Assembly: GCF_001543895.1 (NCBI RefSeq)
Contig: NZ_JYIJ01000018.1
Coordinates: 248,001-312,000 of the forward strand
DNA: 64,000 nucleotides
DNA from: Carbonactinospora thermoautotrophica
GTDB taxonomy: Bacteria > Actinomycetota > Actinomycetes > Streptomycetales > Carbonactinosporaceae
Direction of reading: 5' to 3'
Position numbers and translations under genes: made by a program. Shown here piece by piece: positions 46,330 through 54,548 of this stretch; position 1 is the first letter of the stretch; the number at the start of each line of letters is the position of its first letter. The notes beneath the pieces were generated by a model. That model was given only the letters and a program-made list of their open reading frames with translations, made no database searches and was not told the origin of the DNA.

Positions 46330-46563
46330 TCAGCAGAAGCGACCGACGGCGAAGCGCGCGGGACAGTTGTCGTCGTAGTGGTGGCCTCGACGGCTGGGCC
46401 AGAACGGCTCGAGCAGCGAATCCCGCGCTGCGGTCAGCGCGGAATTCGGTGAAACCTCGCCCGGCACGGGTGTACGGGACTTCAGCCACGCATCCGGCAT
46501 CGCGTGGCGCGATTCGAGCCCCCGGCGCATGATGTGCACCATAGCCATGGATTTAGTGGACAT
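46330..46563 (-). CDS. Small ORF ending in CPARFAVGRFC upstream of the methanethiol oxidase operon
   Basis: Up to 77 codons (in-frame ATGs at 46563, 46548, 46542 and 46530), with no strong ribosome-binding site. The C-terminus has two Cys, one the last residue, preceded by RRGHHYDDN, so a metal- or thiol-binding end is imaginable. It has the orientation and position of a leader gene for the oxidase operon, and the twin hairpins lie between its stop and the oxidase. I recognise no family. It may also be noncoding, as the Cys/His-rich pattern is short. Confidence 0.35.
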   Translation of the reverse strand: MSTKSMAMVHIMRRGLESRHAMPDAWLKSRTPVPGEVSPNSALTAARDSLLEPFWPSRRGHHYDDNCPARFAVGRFC

Positions 46564-46569
46564 GCAATA

Positions 46570-46893
46570 CCGGAAATCAACGCGCTCTTGAGCCTTGGAA
46601 GTGAATTAGCATACTCATGGATGATTTATTTGGAATGTCGCTTTTATGCTGTTCTAGCGCGCGGGCACGTCGACCCTGCCGCGGCAGGCCAGCACCGCGC
46701 CTGTTCCTCCGCGCCGTCGGAGGACGTTCGGCTCCCGACACCCGCTCGCCCTTTCCGGATCCCCGCTGTTTTCCGTGGGGCTGGTTGACGGACGGGAAGG
46801 CGCCGCCCGGATGAGGCTCGTCGTGGCCGCGGTTTCGCCCCGCATGGGCGGGTACGGGCCCTGAGGTAGGTCCGACGGGCTGGAGGCGACCCG
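46570..46893. other. Divergent intergenic region with an AT-rich patch
   Basis: Between the small ORF (minus) and the DUF2267 gene (plus). 46561-46650 is clearly AT-richer than its surroundings and probably holds the promoter of the minus-strand operon; a TATGCT lies at about 46612 on that strand, but no convincing -35. The rest is GC-rich with nothing recognisable. Confidence 0.35.
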
Positions 46894-47307
46894 ATGCAGC
46901 ACGACGAGTTCATCGGTCAAGTGCAGTCGCGTGCCAAGCTCAGCTCCCGCGGTGACGCCGAGCGCGCCACCCGCGCGGTCCTGGAGACGCTCGGCCAGCG
47001 GATACCGGAGGGCCTGGCGGAGAACGTGGCGGCCCAACTGCCGCACGAGATCGGCGAGCACCTGCGGCGGGTGATCGTCGCGGGCGGACAGGGCACCGGC
47101 GAGCGGTTCGGCAGGCAGGAGTTCATCACGCGCGTGGCCGAGCGGGCCGGCGTGGACGAGCAGCACGCCGCCTACCTGGCCCGGGTGGTGTTCGAGGTGG
47201 TCGGCGAGGCCACCAGCGGCGGGCTGATGGGCAAGATCCGCAAGAGCCTGCCCGAGGATCTGGAGTGGCTGGTCACCGCCGGCAGCCGGGGCAAGGCGGA
47301 GGAGTGA
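46894..47307 (+). CDS. DUF2267 family protein
   Basis: 137 aa, all-helical. The HDEFIGQVQSRAKLSSRGDAERATRAVLETLGQRI opening and VAAQLPHEIGEHLRRVI are the DUF2267 signature (two repeated helical halves, the second at about residues 78-115). These proteins are small cytoplasmic factors of unknown function, often near stress genes. The ATG has a GGAGG seven bases upstream. Intact. Confidence 0.88.
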   Translation: MQHDEFIGQVQSRAKLSSRGDAERATRAVLETLGQRIPEGLAENVAAQLPHEIGEHLRRVIVAGGQGTGERFGRQEFITRVAERAGVDEQHAAYLARVVFEVVGEATSGGLMGKIRKSLPEDLEWLVTAGSRGKAEE

Positions 47308-47352
47308 CGGCCAGCCGGTCGAAGGAGGCGCGCAGGCGCTAACCTGCCAGGC

Positions 47353-48291
47353 GTGAAGCTCTGCGACGCGATCGCCGTCTTGGACGAGCTGTACGACCCG
47401 CGGTGGGCCGAGCCGTGGGACGCGGTCGGCCTGGTCTGCGGCGACCCCGACGCCGAGGTGCGGCGGGTGCTGTTCGCCGTGGACCCGGTCCAGGCCGTGG
47501 CAGAGGAGGCGGTGCGCACGCGCGCCGACCTGGTGGTCGTGCACCACCCGCTGTTTCTGCGGCCGGTGCACGGGGTGGCCGCGACCACGCCCAAGGGGCG
47601 CGTGGTCCACACCTTGCTCACCCACGGGATCGCCCTGCACGTGTGCCACACCAACGCGGACTCCGCCGCTCCCGGGGTGTCCGACGCGCTGGCCGCGGTG
47701 CTCGGGCTGACCGTCACTGGCCCGCTCGCGCCCGCCGCGGACGACCCGCGGCGGGGCATCGGGCGGATCTGCACGCTGCCCGAGCCCTGCACGTTGGCCG
47801 AGTTCGCCACCCGGGCCGCGCGGGCGCTGCCCCGGACCGCCGGCGGCCTGCGCGTCTCCGGCGACCCCGACCTGGTGGTCCGTACCGCCGCGGTGAGCGG
47901 GGGCGCCGGGGACAGCCTGTTCGAGCACGCCCGGGCCGCGGGCGTGGACGTGTTCCTCACCGCCGACCTGCGCCACCATCCCGCCTCCGAGGCGCGCGAG
48001 CACGGCCCGCCCGCGCTCATCGACGCGGGCCACTGGGCCACGGAATGGCCCTGGTTGGCCGAGGCCGCGCGGCTGTTCGAGGAGCGCGTCGCGCGGCGCG
48101 GGGATACGGTGGAGACCTACGTGTCCCACTTGGTCACCGACCCGTGGACCATGGTGGCCCTGGACAGGGCAGCGCCGTCGACAGCGCCATCAACAGCGCC
48201 GTCGACAGCGCCATCGACAGCGCCATCGACAGAGCCACTGACAGAGCCACTGACAGAGCCGACCGGACCGAGCACAGGGAGTACGAGCTGA
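47353..48291 (+). CDS. Nif3-like dinuclear metal protein (DUF34) with a repetitive C-terminal tail
   Basis: 312 aa. The family's metal ligands appear in DLVVVHHPLFLRPVHG (His-His near residue 63), ALHVCHTNADSA, and the C-terminal DAGHWATEWPW with the last His/Glu. Members may be GTP cyclohydrolase-like or hydrolases acting on small ligands; their role is not settled. Residues after about 272 are a tail of APST and EPLT repeats encoded by a 12-bp minisatellite, so the enzyme ends about there. The GTG at 47353 lacks a clear ribosome-binding site. Its stop overlaps the next gene (CTGA). Confidence 0.88.
   Translation: MKLCDAIAVLDELYDPRWAEPWDAVGLVCGDPDAEVRRVLFAVDPVQAVAEEAVRTRADLVVVHHPLFLRPVHGVAATTPKGRVVHTLLTHGIALHVCHTNADSAAPGVSDALAAVLGLTVTGPLAPAADDPRRGIGRICTLPEPCTLAEFATRAARALPRTAGGLRVSGDPDLVVRTAAVSGGAGDSLFEHARAAGVDVFLTADLRHHPASEAREHGPPALIDAGHWATEWPWLAEAARLFEERVARRGDTVETYVSHLVTDPWTMVALDRAAPSTAPSTAPSTAPSTAPSTEPLTEPLTEPTGPSTGSTS
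48166..48265. repeat. 12-bp minisatellite at the end of the Nif3-like gene
   Basis: Repeated units of the type GACAGCGCCATC and GACAGAGCCACT, about eight copies with small differences. All are in frame, giving APST and EPLT repeats, so copy-number changes lengthen the tail without breaking the gene. Confidence 0.85.
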
Positions 48292-49031
48292 ACGCCGCGC
48301 CCGCCGACCAGATCCGCCTGCTCGACCTGCAGGGCATCGACTCTCGCCTGGACCAGCTCGCCCACCGCAGGCGGAACCTGCCTGAGCTGGCCGAGATCGC
48401 CGAACTCGACGGCAAGCTGGCCAAGCTGCGCGACCGCATCGTCGCCGCCGAGACCGAGGAGGGCGACATCGCCCGCGAGCAGGCCAAGGCGGAGGCCGAC
48501 GTGGAGGCCGTGCGGGCCCGCGCCCGACGCGACCAGGAGCGGCTGGACTCCGGCAGCATCACCTCGGCCAAGGAGCTCACCAGCCTCCAGCACGAGATCG
48601 AGTCGCTGAAGAAGCGGCAGTCCGACCTGGAGGACACCGTGCTGGAGATCATGGACCGGCGCGAGCAGGTCCAGCGGCGGATCGCCGAGCTGAAGGCCGA
48701 GCAGGCGGAGGCCGAGGCCGCCCGTAAGGCCGCGGAGCAGCGCCGCGACACCGCGTTCGCCGAGATCGACGCCCAGGCCGCCACGCTGCGCGAGCAGCGC
48801 GAGCAGGTGGCCGCCGCGATCCCGGGCGACCTGCTCGCCCTGTACGAGAAGCTGCGCCAGCAGTTCGGCGGCGTCGGCGCCGCCGCGCTCCGGCAGCGGC
48901 GCTGCGAAGGCTGCCGGGAGGAGCTGTCCCTGGTCGAGCTGAACACGATCCGCCAGGCGCCCCCCGACCAGGTGTTCCGGTGCGAGTCCTGCCGCCGGAT
49001 CCTGGTCCGGACCGAGGAAGCCGGGCTGTAG
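48288..49031 (+). CDS. Coiled-coil protein with C-terminal C4 zinc ribbon (COG1579)
   Basis: 247 aa. Residues 15-185 form a long coiled coil (LPELAEIAELDGKLAKLRDR ... DLEDTVLEIMDRREQVQRRI), and the end has CEGCREELS and CESCRRIL, a four-Cys zinc ribbon. The family partners with Nif3-like proteins in many actinobacteria, exactly as here. No ATG, GTG or TTG fits; the CTG at 48288 has AGGGAG eight bases upstream and overlaps the Nif3 stop, so I take it as a rare CTG start with translational coupling. Function unknown, possibly nucleic-acid binding. Confidence 0.82.
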   Translation: MNAAPADQIRLLDLQGIDSRLDQLAHRRRNLPELAEIAELDGKLAKLRDRIVAAETEEGDIAREQAKAEADVEAVRARARRDQERLDSGSITSAKELTSLQHEIESLKKRQSDLEDTVLEIMDRREQVQRRIAELKAEQAEAEAARKAAEQRRDTAFAEIDAQAATLREQREQVAAAIPGDLLALYEKLRQQFGGVGAAALRQRRCEGCREELSLVELNTIRQAPPDQVFRCESCRRILVRTEEAGL

Positions 49032-49106
49032 CCTCCGTTGGTCACGCGCCGGCCGCGCGAGGGCGGCCGGCGGGTCCTTTTGCGTACGAAGGGAGATCGG
49101 CCCGCG

Positions 49107-50273
49107 GTGCGGCGGTTGATCGTGGAGGCGGACGGCGGGTCCCGGGGCAACCCCGGCCCGGCCGCGTACGGTGCGCTCGTCCGGGACGCCGACACCGGCG
49201 AGGTGCTGCGGGAGATCGCGGAGTACCTGGGTACCGCCACCAACAACGTGGCCGAGTACCGGGGCCTGATCGCGGGCCTGCGCGCCGCCCGCGAGGTCGA
49301 CCCGGACGCCAAGGTCGAGGTCCGCATGGATTCCCGCCTGGTCGTCGAGCAGGTCACCGGCCGGTGGAAGGTCAACAACCCCGGCCTGCGCCCGCTCGTC
49401 GCCGAGGCACGCGAGATCTACCCCGTGCCAGACCAGGTGACCTTCACCTGGGTGCCGCGCGAGGCCAACCGGGAGGCCGACCGGCTGGTCAACCAGGCCC
49501 TCGACGAGGCCGCCGCGGCCGTGGCGGAGCGGCCCGCGACGCCCGCCCAGGCGCCGGCGGCCGAAGTGACGCCCGCCCAGGCGCCGGCCGTCGTCGACGA
49601 GGCCGAGGTGGAGCCCGCCCCCGCGGTCGGGTGGGGGCGGGCGACAGGCTCGCCCACCACGCTGGTGCTGCTGCGGCACGGGGAGACCGCGCTGAGCGCG
49701 CAGAAGCGCTTCAGCGGCTCCGGCAGCGACCCCGAACTGTCCGAGCGGGGCCGCTGGCAGGCGGAGCAGGTGGCCGCCCGGCTGGGCCGGCGGGGTGCCG
49801 TGCAGGTGATCGTGTCCTCCCCGCTGCGCCGGTGCCTGCAGACCGCGGCGATCTGCCAGCGGCTGCTCCCGGGGGTGGAGGTGGAGGTCGAGCCCGGCTT
49901 CCGGGAGGCCGACTTCGGCGCCTGGGACGGGTACACCTTCGCCGAGGTCCAGCAGCGCTGGCCACGCGAGCTGAAGGCCTGGCTGGCCTCCTCCGCCGTC
50001 GCCCCGCCCGGCGGGGAGAGCTTCGCCGCGGTGTCCCGCCGCGTCCAGGCCGCCCGCGACGCCGTCCTGTCCCGGCACGCGGGCAAGACGGTCCTGGTGG
50101 TGAGCCACGTGACCCCGATCAAGACGCTGATCCGGCTCGCGCTGGAGGCCCCCACGAAGGCCTTGTACCGGATGGAGCTGGACCCCGCGGGCCTCAGCGT
50201 CATCCAGTGGTACCCGGACGGCAACGCCTCGGTGCGGGTGTTCAACGACACCGCTCACCTGTGGCCCGGCTGA
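49107..50273 (+). CDS. Bifunctional ribonuclease H / histidine phosphatase (Rv2228c-type)
   Basis: 388 aa. Residues 1-130 are RNase HI-like: EADGGSRGNPGPAAYGA, the Glu in NVAEYRGL, MDSRLVVEQ and a final Asp in REANREADRLVN. An Ala/Pro linker (150-185) joins a histidine phosphatase: LLRHGETALS, LSERGRWQAEQ, SSPLRRCLQTA, FREADFGAWDG and VSHVTPIKTL. Actinobacterial homologues combine RNase H with an alpha-ribazole or acid phosphatase activity of cobamide synthesis. I prefer the GTG at 49107 (AAGGGAG about 13 bases upstream). Intact, in operon-like order with the zinc-ribbon gene. Confidence 0.92.
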   Translation: MRRLIVEADGGSRGNPGPAAYGALVRDADTGEVLREIAEYLGTATNNVAEYRGLIAGLRAAREVDPDAKVEVRMDSRLVVEQVTGRWKVNNPGLRPLVAEAREIYPVPDQVTFTWVPREANREADRLVNQALDEAAAAVAERPATPAQAPAAEVTPAQAPAVVDEAEVEPAPAVGWGRATGSPTTLVLLRHGETALSAQKRFSGSGSDPELSERGRWQAEQVAARLGRRGAVQVIVSSPLRRCLQTAAICQRLLPGVEVEVEPGFREADFGAWDGYTFAEVQQRWPRELKAWLASSAVAPPGGESFAAVSRRVQAARDAVLSRHAGKTVLVVSHVTPIKTLIRLALEAPTKALYRMELDPAGLSVIQWYPDGNASVRVFNDTAHLWPG

Positions 50274-50297
50274 CCAGCCGCAGGCGGCGACGCGCCG

Positions 50298-51062
50298 TCA
50301 CACCCGCTCGACCAGCACGTCCAGCGTCCAGCCTGGCGTCAGCTCGACCTTCCAGCCGAGTGCGGTGAGCAGGTCGGCCAGCTCGGCGGGGGTCGCGGGC
50401 TCCTCGGGCGTCTGGAGCAGCGACCGGGCCAGCCGCCCCTTGGTCGCCTTGTTGTGGTGGCTCACCGCCGCGCGCGACCCGTCCGGCCGGACCTGGTACA
50501 CGCGCGCGGTCACCACCCGCGCCTCGCGCCCGGGCCGCCAGGCCGCCGCGTACGCGCTCGACCGCAGGTCCAGGACGAGCGTCCCGGCCGCGTACGCGTC
50601 GAGGACCGGGGTGAGCGCCGGCCGCCACACGCCGGCCAGCCCGCCGAGCCCCGGCAGCGACACGCCGATCGGCAGCCGGTACGGGGGCACGCGATCACCC
50701 GGCCGCAGCATCCCCCACAGGCCGCTGCACACCACCAGCCGGTTCTCGGCCTGCCGCCGCGCCGCCGCGTCCAGGGACGCTAGCGCCAGCGCCTCGTACA
50801 GCACGCCGGTGTACAGCTCGGCGGCGGGCAGCGTCGGCGCGGACCGGACCGCGCGGTTCGCCGCCAGGTCCGCCGCCTGCCGCGGGCCGAGCCCCAGCGC
50901 GGCCAGCGCTGCCGGCTCCGGGCCGGAGCACAGCGCCACCAGCGCGTCGAGCACCCGCTCGCGGGTCTCGGTGAGCTGGGGGAAGCTCAACGTGCCGAGG
51001 TCCACCGGCGGGCCGGAACCGGCCGCCGCCTTCCCTTCGGACGGGGGCAACAGGGTGATCAT
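50298..51062 (-). CDS. yaaA: YaaA-family peroxide stress protein (DUF328)
   Basis: 254 aa. MITLLPPSEGKAAAGSGP is the family opening; LYTGVLYEAL, CSGLWGMLRPGDRVPPYRLPIG and SHHNKATKGRLAR are further YaaA motifs. YaaA proteins limit iron-driven damage by hydrogen peroxide and bind DNA. The ATG at 51062 has GGAGGA upstream. The gene is divergent from the RNB exoribonuclease, with 60 bp between the starts. Intact and slightly longer at the N-terminus than some relatives if the earlier ATG at 51083 were used. Confidence 0.9.
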   Translation of the reverse strand: MITLLPPSEGKAAAGSGPPVDLGTLSFPQLTETRERVLDALVALCSGPEPAALAALGLGPRQAADLAANRAVRSAPTLPAAELYTGVLYEALALASLDAAARRQAENRLVVCSGLWGMLRPGDRVPPYRLPIGVSLPGLGGLAGVWRPALTPVLDAYAAGTLVLDLRSSAYAAAWRPGREARVVTARVYQVRPDGSRAAVSHHNKATKGRLARSLLQTPEEPATPAELADLLTALGWKVELTPGWTLDVLVERV

Positions 51063-51122
51063 GGTTCGTGTCCTCCGGGGCACAGCGCGCGTGCCAGGTT
51101 ACGGTACCGTAGGCTGCGTGCC

Positions 51123-52553
51123 GTGCCACGACGTCAGATGAAGCTCGAGGTCGGCGACGGGGCGGACCTGCGCGCGGGGTTCGCCGAGGTGCGCGCCTGG
51201 CTGGGCGTACCCGCCGAGTTCCCGGCCGCGGTCCTCGCCGAGGCCGAGGAGGCCGCACGCGCCCCCCGCCTGCCGGAGCGTGACGCGACCGACATCCCGT
51301 TCCTGACGATCGACCCGCCCGGCGCGCGCGACCTGGACCAGGCCCTGCACATCGAGCGGCGTGCCCCGCACGGGTACCGGGTGTGGTACGCGATCGCCGA
51401 CGTCGCCGCGTTCGTCCGGCCGGGTGGCGCGGTCGACGCCGAGGCGCACCGGCGGGTCCAGACCCTGTACCTGCCGGACGGGAACGCCCCGCTGTACCCG
51501 CCGGTGCTGTCCGAGGACGCGGCCAGCCTGCTGCCCGGCGAGATCCGGCCCGCCCTGCTGTGGATCATCGACCTGGACTCCTCCGGCGAGCACATCGGCG
51601 TCGACGTGCGGCGCGCCCTGATCCGCAGCCGGGAGCGGTTCGACTACGCCGACGCCCAGCTGCGGATCGACATCGGCACCGGCGACGAGCGGCTGCTGCT
51701 GCTCCGCGAGGTCGGCCAGCTGCGCCTGGAGCGGGAACGCGAGCGCGGCGGGGTCAGCCTGCCCGTCCCCGGCCAGGAGATCGTCCAGGCCGACGGCGGC
51801 TACACCCTGGGGTACCGCGCGCTGCTGCCGGTCGAGTGGTGGAACGCCCAGATCTCGCTGCTCACCGGCATCGCCGCGGCCGAGCTGATGATGTACGGCG
51901 GCGTCGGCGTGCTGCGCATCCTGCCGGACGCGCCCGAGCGCGAGCTGGAACGGCTCCAGCGCGTCGCCCACGCGCTCGGCGTCGACTGGCCGCCCGGCGT
52001 CCCGTATTCGGAGGTGATCCACGGCCTGGACCCGAACCTGCCGCACCACGCCGCCTTCCTGCAGGAGGCCAGCGAGCTGCTGCGCGGCGCCGGGTACGTC
52101 GCGTTCGAGGGAGGCGTCCCCGAGCAGGCCACCCACGCGGCGGTCGCCGCCGAGTACGCCCACGTCACCGCGCCGCTGCGCCGGCTGGTCGACCGGTACG
52201 CCGGGGAGATCTGCCTCGCGCTCGTGGCCGGCGCGGACGTCCCCGCATGGGTGCGGGGCGCCCTGCCCAGGCTGCCGGAGGAGATGGAGCGCGGCGAACG
52301 CCGGGCCGACCAGGTCGAGCGCGCCTGCGTGGACCTGGTCGAGGCGACCCTGCTGCGCGACCGGGTCGGCGAGGTGTTCGACGCGGTGGTGGTGGACGTC
52401 GACGACGGCCGGCCCGGTGGCCTGGTCCAGTTGCGCGACCCGGCGGTCCGGGCACGTTGCGACGCCGAGAGCCTGCCGCTGGGCCAGCCGGTCCGGGTCC
52501 GGCTCACCACCGCCGACCCGGGCCGCCGGGAGGTCCGATTCGCGCTGGCGTGA
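51123..52553 (+). CDS. RNB-domain exoribonuclease (RNase II-like), short form
   Basis: 476 aa. The catalytic signature DATDIPFLTIDPPGARDLDQALHIE has the metal Asp cluster; YAIADVAAFV, TLYLPDGNAPLYPPVLSEDAASLLPG and EYAHVTAPLRRLVDRYAG follow. No N-terminal cold-shock domains, as usual for the actinobacterial short type. It degrades single-stranded RNA 3' to 5'. The GTG at 51123 is preceded only by a promoter-like TACGGTACCGTAGGCT, so it may be leaderless; the ATG at 51138 is an alternative. Intact. Confidence 0.9.
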   Translation: MPRRQMKLEVGDGADLRAGFAEVRAWLGVPAEFPAAVLAEAEEAARAPRLPERDATDIPFLTIDPPGARDLDQALHIERRAPHGYRVWYAIADVAAFVRPGGAVDAEAHRRVQTLYLPDGNAPLYPPVLSEDAASLLPGEIRPALLWIIDLDSSGEHIGVDVRRALIRSRERFDYADAQLRIDIGTGDERLLLLREVGQLRLERERERGGVSLPVPGQEIVQADGGYTLGYRALLPVEWWNAQISLLTGIAAAELMMYGGVGVLRILPDAPERELERLQRVAHALGVDWPPGVPYSEVIHGLDPNLPHHAAFLQEASELLRGAGYVAFEGGVPEQATHAAVAAEYAHVTAPLRRLVDRYAGEICLALVAGADVPAWVRGALPRLPEEMERGERRADQVERACVDLVEATLLRDRVGEVFDAVVVDVDDGRPGGLVQLRDPAVRARCDAESLPLGQPVRVRLTTADPGRREVRFALA

Positions 52554-52636
52554 CGCCCGCCCGGCCCTGATCCCTCCGGGGTCCGCGATGACAGGCCCGG
52601 TGGGTCGCCAGCAGGACCAGGACGCGCGACTCCTCC

Positions 52637-53911
52637 TCAGCGCAGGTGCGGATCCTCGTCCAACACCTCCTGGACCACGGCCTCCTGATTCGCCAGCGAC
52701 GCGGGCCGGCCGCAGAACACCGGCTCCAGGGTGCGGCGCAGCCCCGTGTACACGGCGCTGTTGTTCGAGGCGTTGGCCATGATCGTGACCTGCCGCTGGC
52801 CGTCCTTGGAGGTGTAGCTGGAGTTCTGGTACCCCTGCACGACGCCGTCGTGGCCCACCACGGCCTCCCCGCAGGAGAGCACCAGCTCGCGCAGGCCCAG
52901 CCCGTACCGGATCTTGCCGTCCGGGGTCACCGGCTGGGTGCTCAGCATCTCCCGCAGCGTCTCCGGCTCGACCAGCTCGCCGGCGACCAGCGCCCGCAGG
53001 TACCGGGCCAGGTCGGCAGCGCTGGAGATGAGCGCACCCGCGCTCCAGATCCAGGAGGCGGTCTGCTCGGTCGCGTTGATCATCCCCCGCTTCTTGCGGT
53101 CGTGCGGCAGGTAACCCTCCGGATGCTCTCCCTCGATCGTGGTTTCCGGCACCACCCACGAGGTCTCGCGCAAGTCCAGCGGCTCGATGATCCGCTCGTA
53201 CACCAGGTCGCGGAACGGCTTGCCGGTCACGTTCTCGACCAGCAGGCCGAGCAGCACGTAGTTGGTGTTCGAGTACTGGTACGCGCTGCCCGGCTTCGAC
53301 CGCAGGCCGCGTTTCACCGCGATGGCGACCAGGTCCTTCGGGTCGAACCGCCGGTACCGGATCCGCTGGAACGCGCGGACCGTCTCGCCCTTCAGCAGGA
53401 CGCGCGAGTAGTCGGACAGCCCGCTGCGGTGGGTGAGCAGGTGCCGTACCGTGATCGGCCAGTTCGAGGGCAGCACGCCTGCGGGGAGGTGGGCGCGGGC
53501 CGGCTCGTCGAGCTTCACCTTGCCCTCGTCGACCAACTGGAGGACCAGCACCGCGGTGAAGGTCTTGGTGACGCTCCCGATGCGGAAACGCCCGCTGGGG
53601 TCGATCCTCGCCCGGTTCGACCGGTTCCCGACGCCGATCTCCTCCGTCAACACCCCGGCATGCGCGTCCTCGACCCGGGCGAACACCCCCGGCGCGCCGG
53701 CTTTTCGCACTTCCCCCAGGGCCTGGCGGATCCCGGCCGGATCGGGCGGGGGCCGCGTGCCCTTGTCCGCCGGATCTGTCGGGTTTACCGGCCGGGTCGG
53801 GTTTGCCGGCTGGGCGGCGGCGAGCGGTTCCCCGGTCGCCACGAGCCCGGGCGCGAACCCGGCGACCAGCGCTCCGACGAGGGCGATCCAGCGGCGGTGC
53901 GCACGTCCCAT
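52637..53911 (-). CDS. Secreted serine hydrolase (class C beta-lactamase / D-Ala-D-Ala carboxypeptidase family)
   Basis: 424 aa. Signal peptide MGRAHRRWIALVGALVAGFAPG; a Pro/Thr linker; then the penicillin-binding fold: SVTK (SxxK, about residue 114), YSN (YxN) near 215 and HDG (the KTG-equivalent) near 360. The RAHRRWIAL opening is not a strict twin-arginine motif. The enzyme may trim peptidoglycan or hydrolyse esters. The ATG at 53911 follows ACCCGGTTCTCGTGGAGGGTTTC, giving GGAGG at about seven bases. Intact. It is convergent with the RNB gene. Confidence 0.85.
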   Translation of the reverse strand: MGRAHRRWIALVGALVAGFAPGLVATGEPLAAAQPANPTRPVNPTDPADKGTRPPPDPAGIRQALGEVRKAGAPGVFARVEDAHAGVLTEEIGVGNRSNRARIDPSGRFRIGSVTKTFTAVLVLQLVDEGKVKLDEPARAHLPAGVLPSNWPITVRHLLTHRSGLSDYSRVLLKGETVRAFQRIRYRRFDPKDLVAIAVKRGLRSKPGSAYQYSNTNYVLLGLLVENVTGKPFRDLVYERIIEPLDLRETSWVVPETTIEGEHPEGYLPHDRKKRGMINATEQTASWIWSAGALISSAADLARYLRALVAGELVEPETLREMLSTQPVTPDGKIRYGLGLRELVLSCGEAVVGHDGVVQGYQNSSYTSKDGQRQVTIMANASNNSAVYTGLRRTLEPVFCGRPASLANQEAVVQEVLDEDPHLR

Positions 53912-54005
53912 GAAACCCTCCACGAGAACCGGGTCATACCGGGCTTAATTCGCATATGGTGACAGCGGCCGGCCTTCCGCGTGTGGGAATTCCGGGGAAG
54001 TCGCG

Positions 54006-54020
54006 TACGCTGTTCACCTA
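54006..54020 (+). promoter_or_regulatory. Probable promoter of rnpB
   Basis: TACGCT (about 54006-54011) lies ten bases before the first pairing base of the RNA (54021). No clear -35. Position alone suggests the -10. Confidence 0.3.
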
Positions 54021-54436
54021 GGCGGACGAGCCGGCCGGGCGGCCGCGGCAGGGCCGGAACCCGGCCCCGCCGAGGAAGGTCCGGACTCCACAGGGCAGGG
54101 TGGTGGGTAACGCCCACCCGGGGTGACCCGCGGGAAAGTGCCACAGAAAACAGACCGCCTCGGCCCCGTGCCGGGGTAAGGGTGAAACGGTGGTGTAAGA
54201 GACCACCAGCGCCCGAGGTGACTCGGGCGGCTCGGTAAACCCCACCCGGAGCAAGGTCAAGAGGGGGCGCCGCACAGGTGCCCCTGCGCGAGCGCTTGAG
54301 GGTGGCCCGCCCGATGCTCGCGGGTAGACCGCTAGAGGCTGCCGGTAACGGCAGTCCCAGAGGGATGGCCGCCGCCCGGCAGGGGGTAACCCCGCCGGGG
54401 CACAGAATCCGGCCTACAGGCCGACTCGTCCGCCTG
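54020..54436 (+). ncRNA. rnpB: RNase P RNA (M1 RNA, actinobacterial type A)
   Basis: The ends pair perfectly: GGCGGACGAG (54021-54030) with CTCGTCCGCC (54425-54434), stem P1. The universally conserved core blocks are GAGGAAGGTCCGGACTCC at 54072, ACAGAAAACAGACCGCC near 54143, GGTAAGGGTGAAACGGTG, and CAGAGGGATGGCCGCC near the end. The length of about 415 nt is typical. With the RnpA protein it matures the 5' ends of tRNAs. An inverted repeat follows 60 bp downstream as a likely terminator. Confidence 0.95.
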
Positions 54437-54458
54437 CTCCCTCCGCTGGCCTGTACCG
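54405..54458 (+). repeat. rnpB 3' end, repeat copy 1 (reference)
   Basis: 54 bases comprising the end of rnpB and 22 bases beyond it, starting GAATCCGGCCTAC. They recur with about 6-7 differences at 54919-54972. Confidence 0.75.
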
Positions 54459-54494
54459 ACGCGGCCAGCTCTCACTTCCCCGGCTGCCGACTTC

Positions 54495-54548
54495 CGTCGA
54501 GTGTGCGTGTCGTCACACCCTGGGGTGTGACGACACGCACACTCGACG
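54495..54548. terminator. Perfect 54-bp inverted repeat behind rnpB, copy 2 of a shared element
   Basis: Arms 54495-54520 and 54523-54548 pair without mismatch (26 bp) around a two-base loop. The outer 23 bases of each arm are identical to the copy at 37104-37157; only the centre differs. It lies between rnpB (plus) and the next gene on the minus strand, again a convergent setting. Confidence 0.8.

Noticed and set aside
48166-48265. CRISPR-like array
   Set aside because: The repeats are 12 bp, contiguous without spacers, and in frame with the coding region, so this is a minisatellite.
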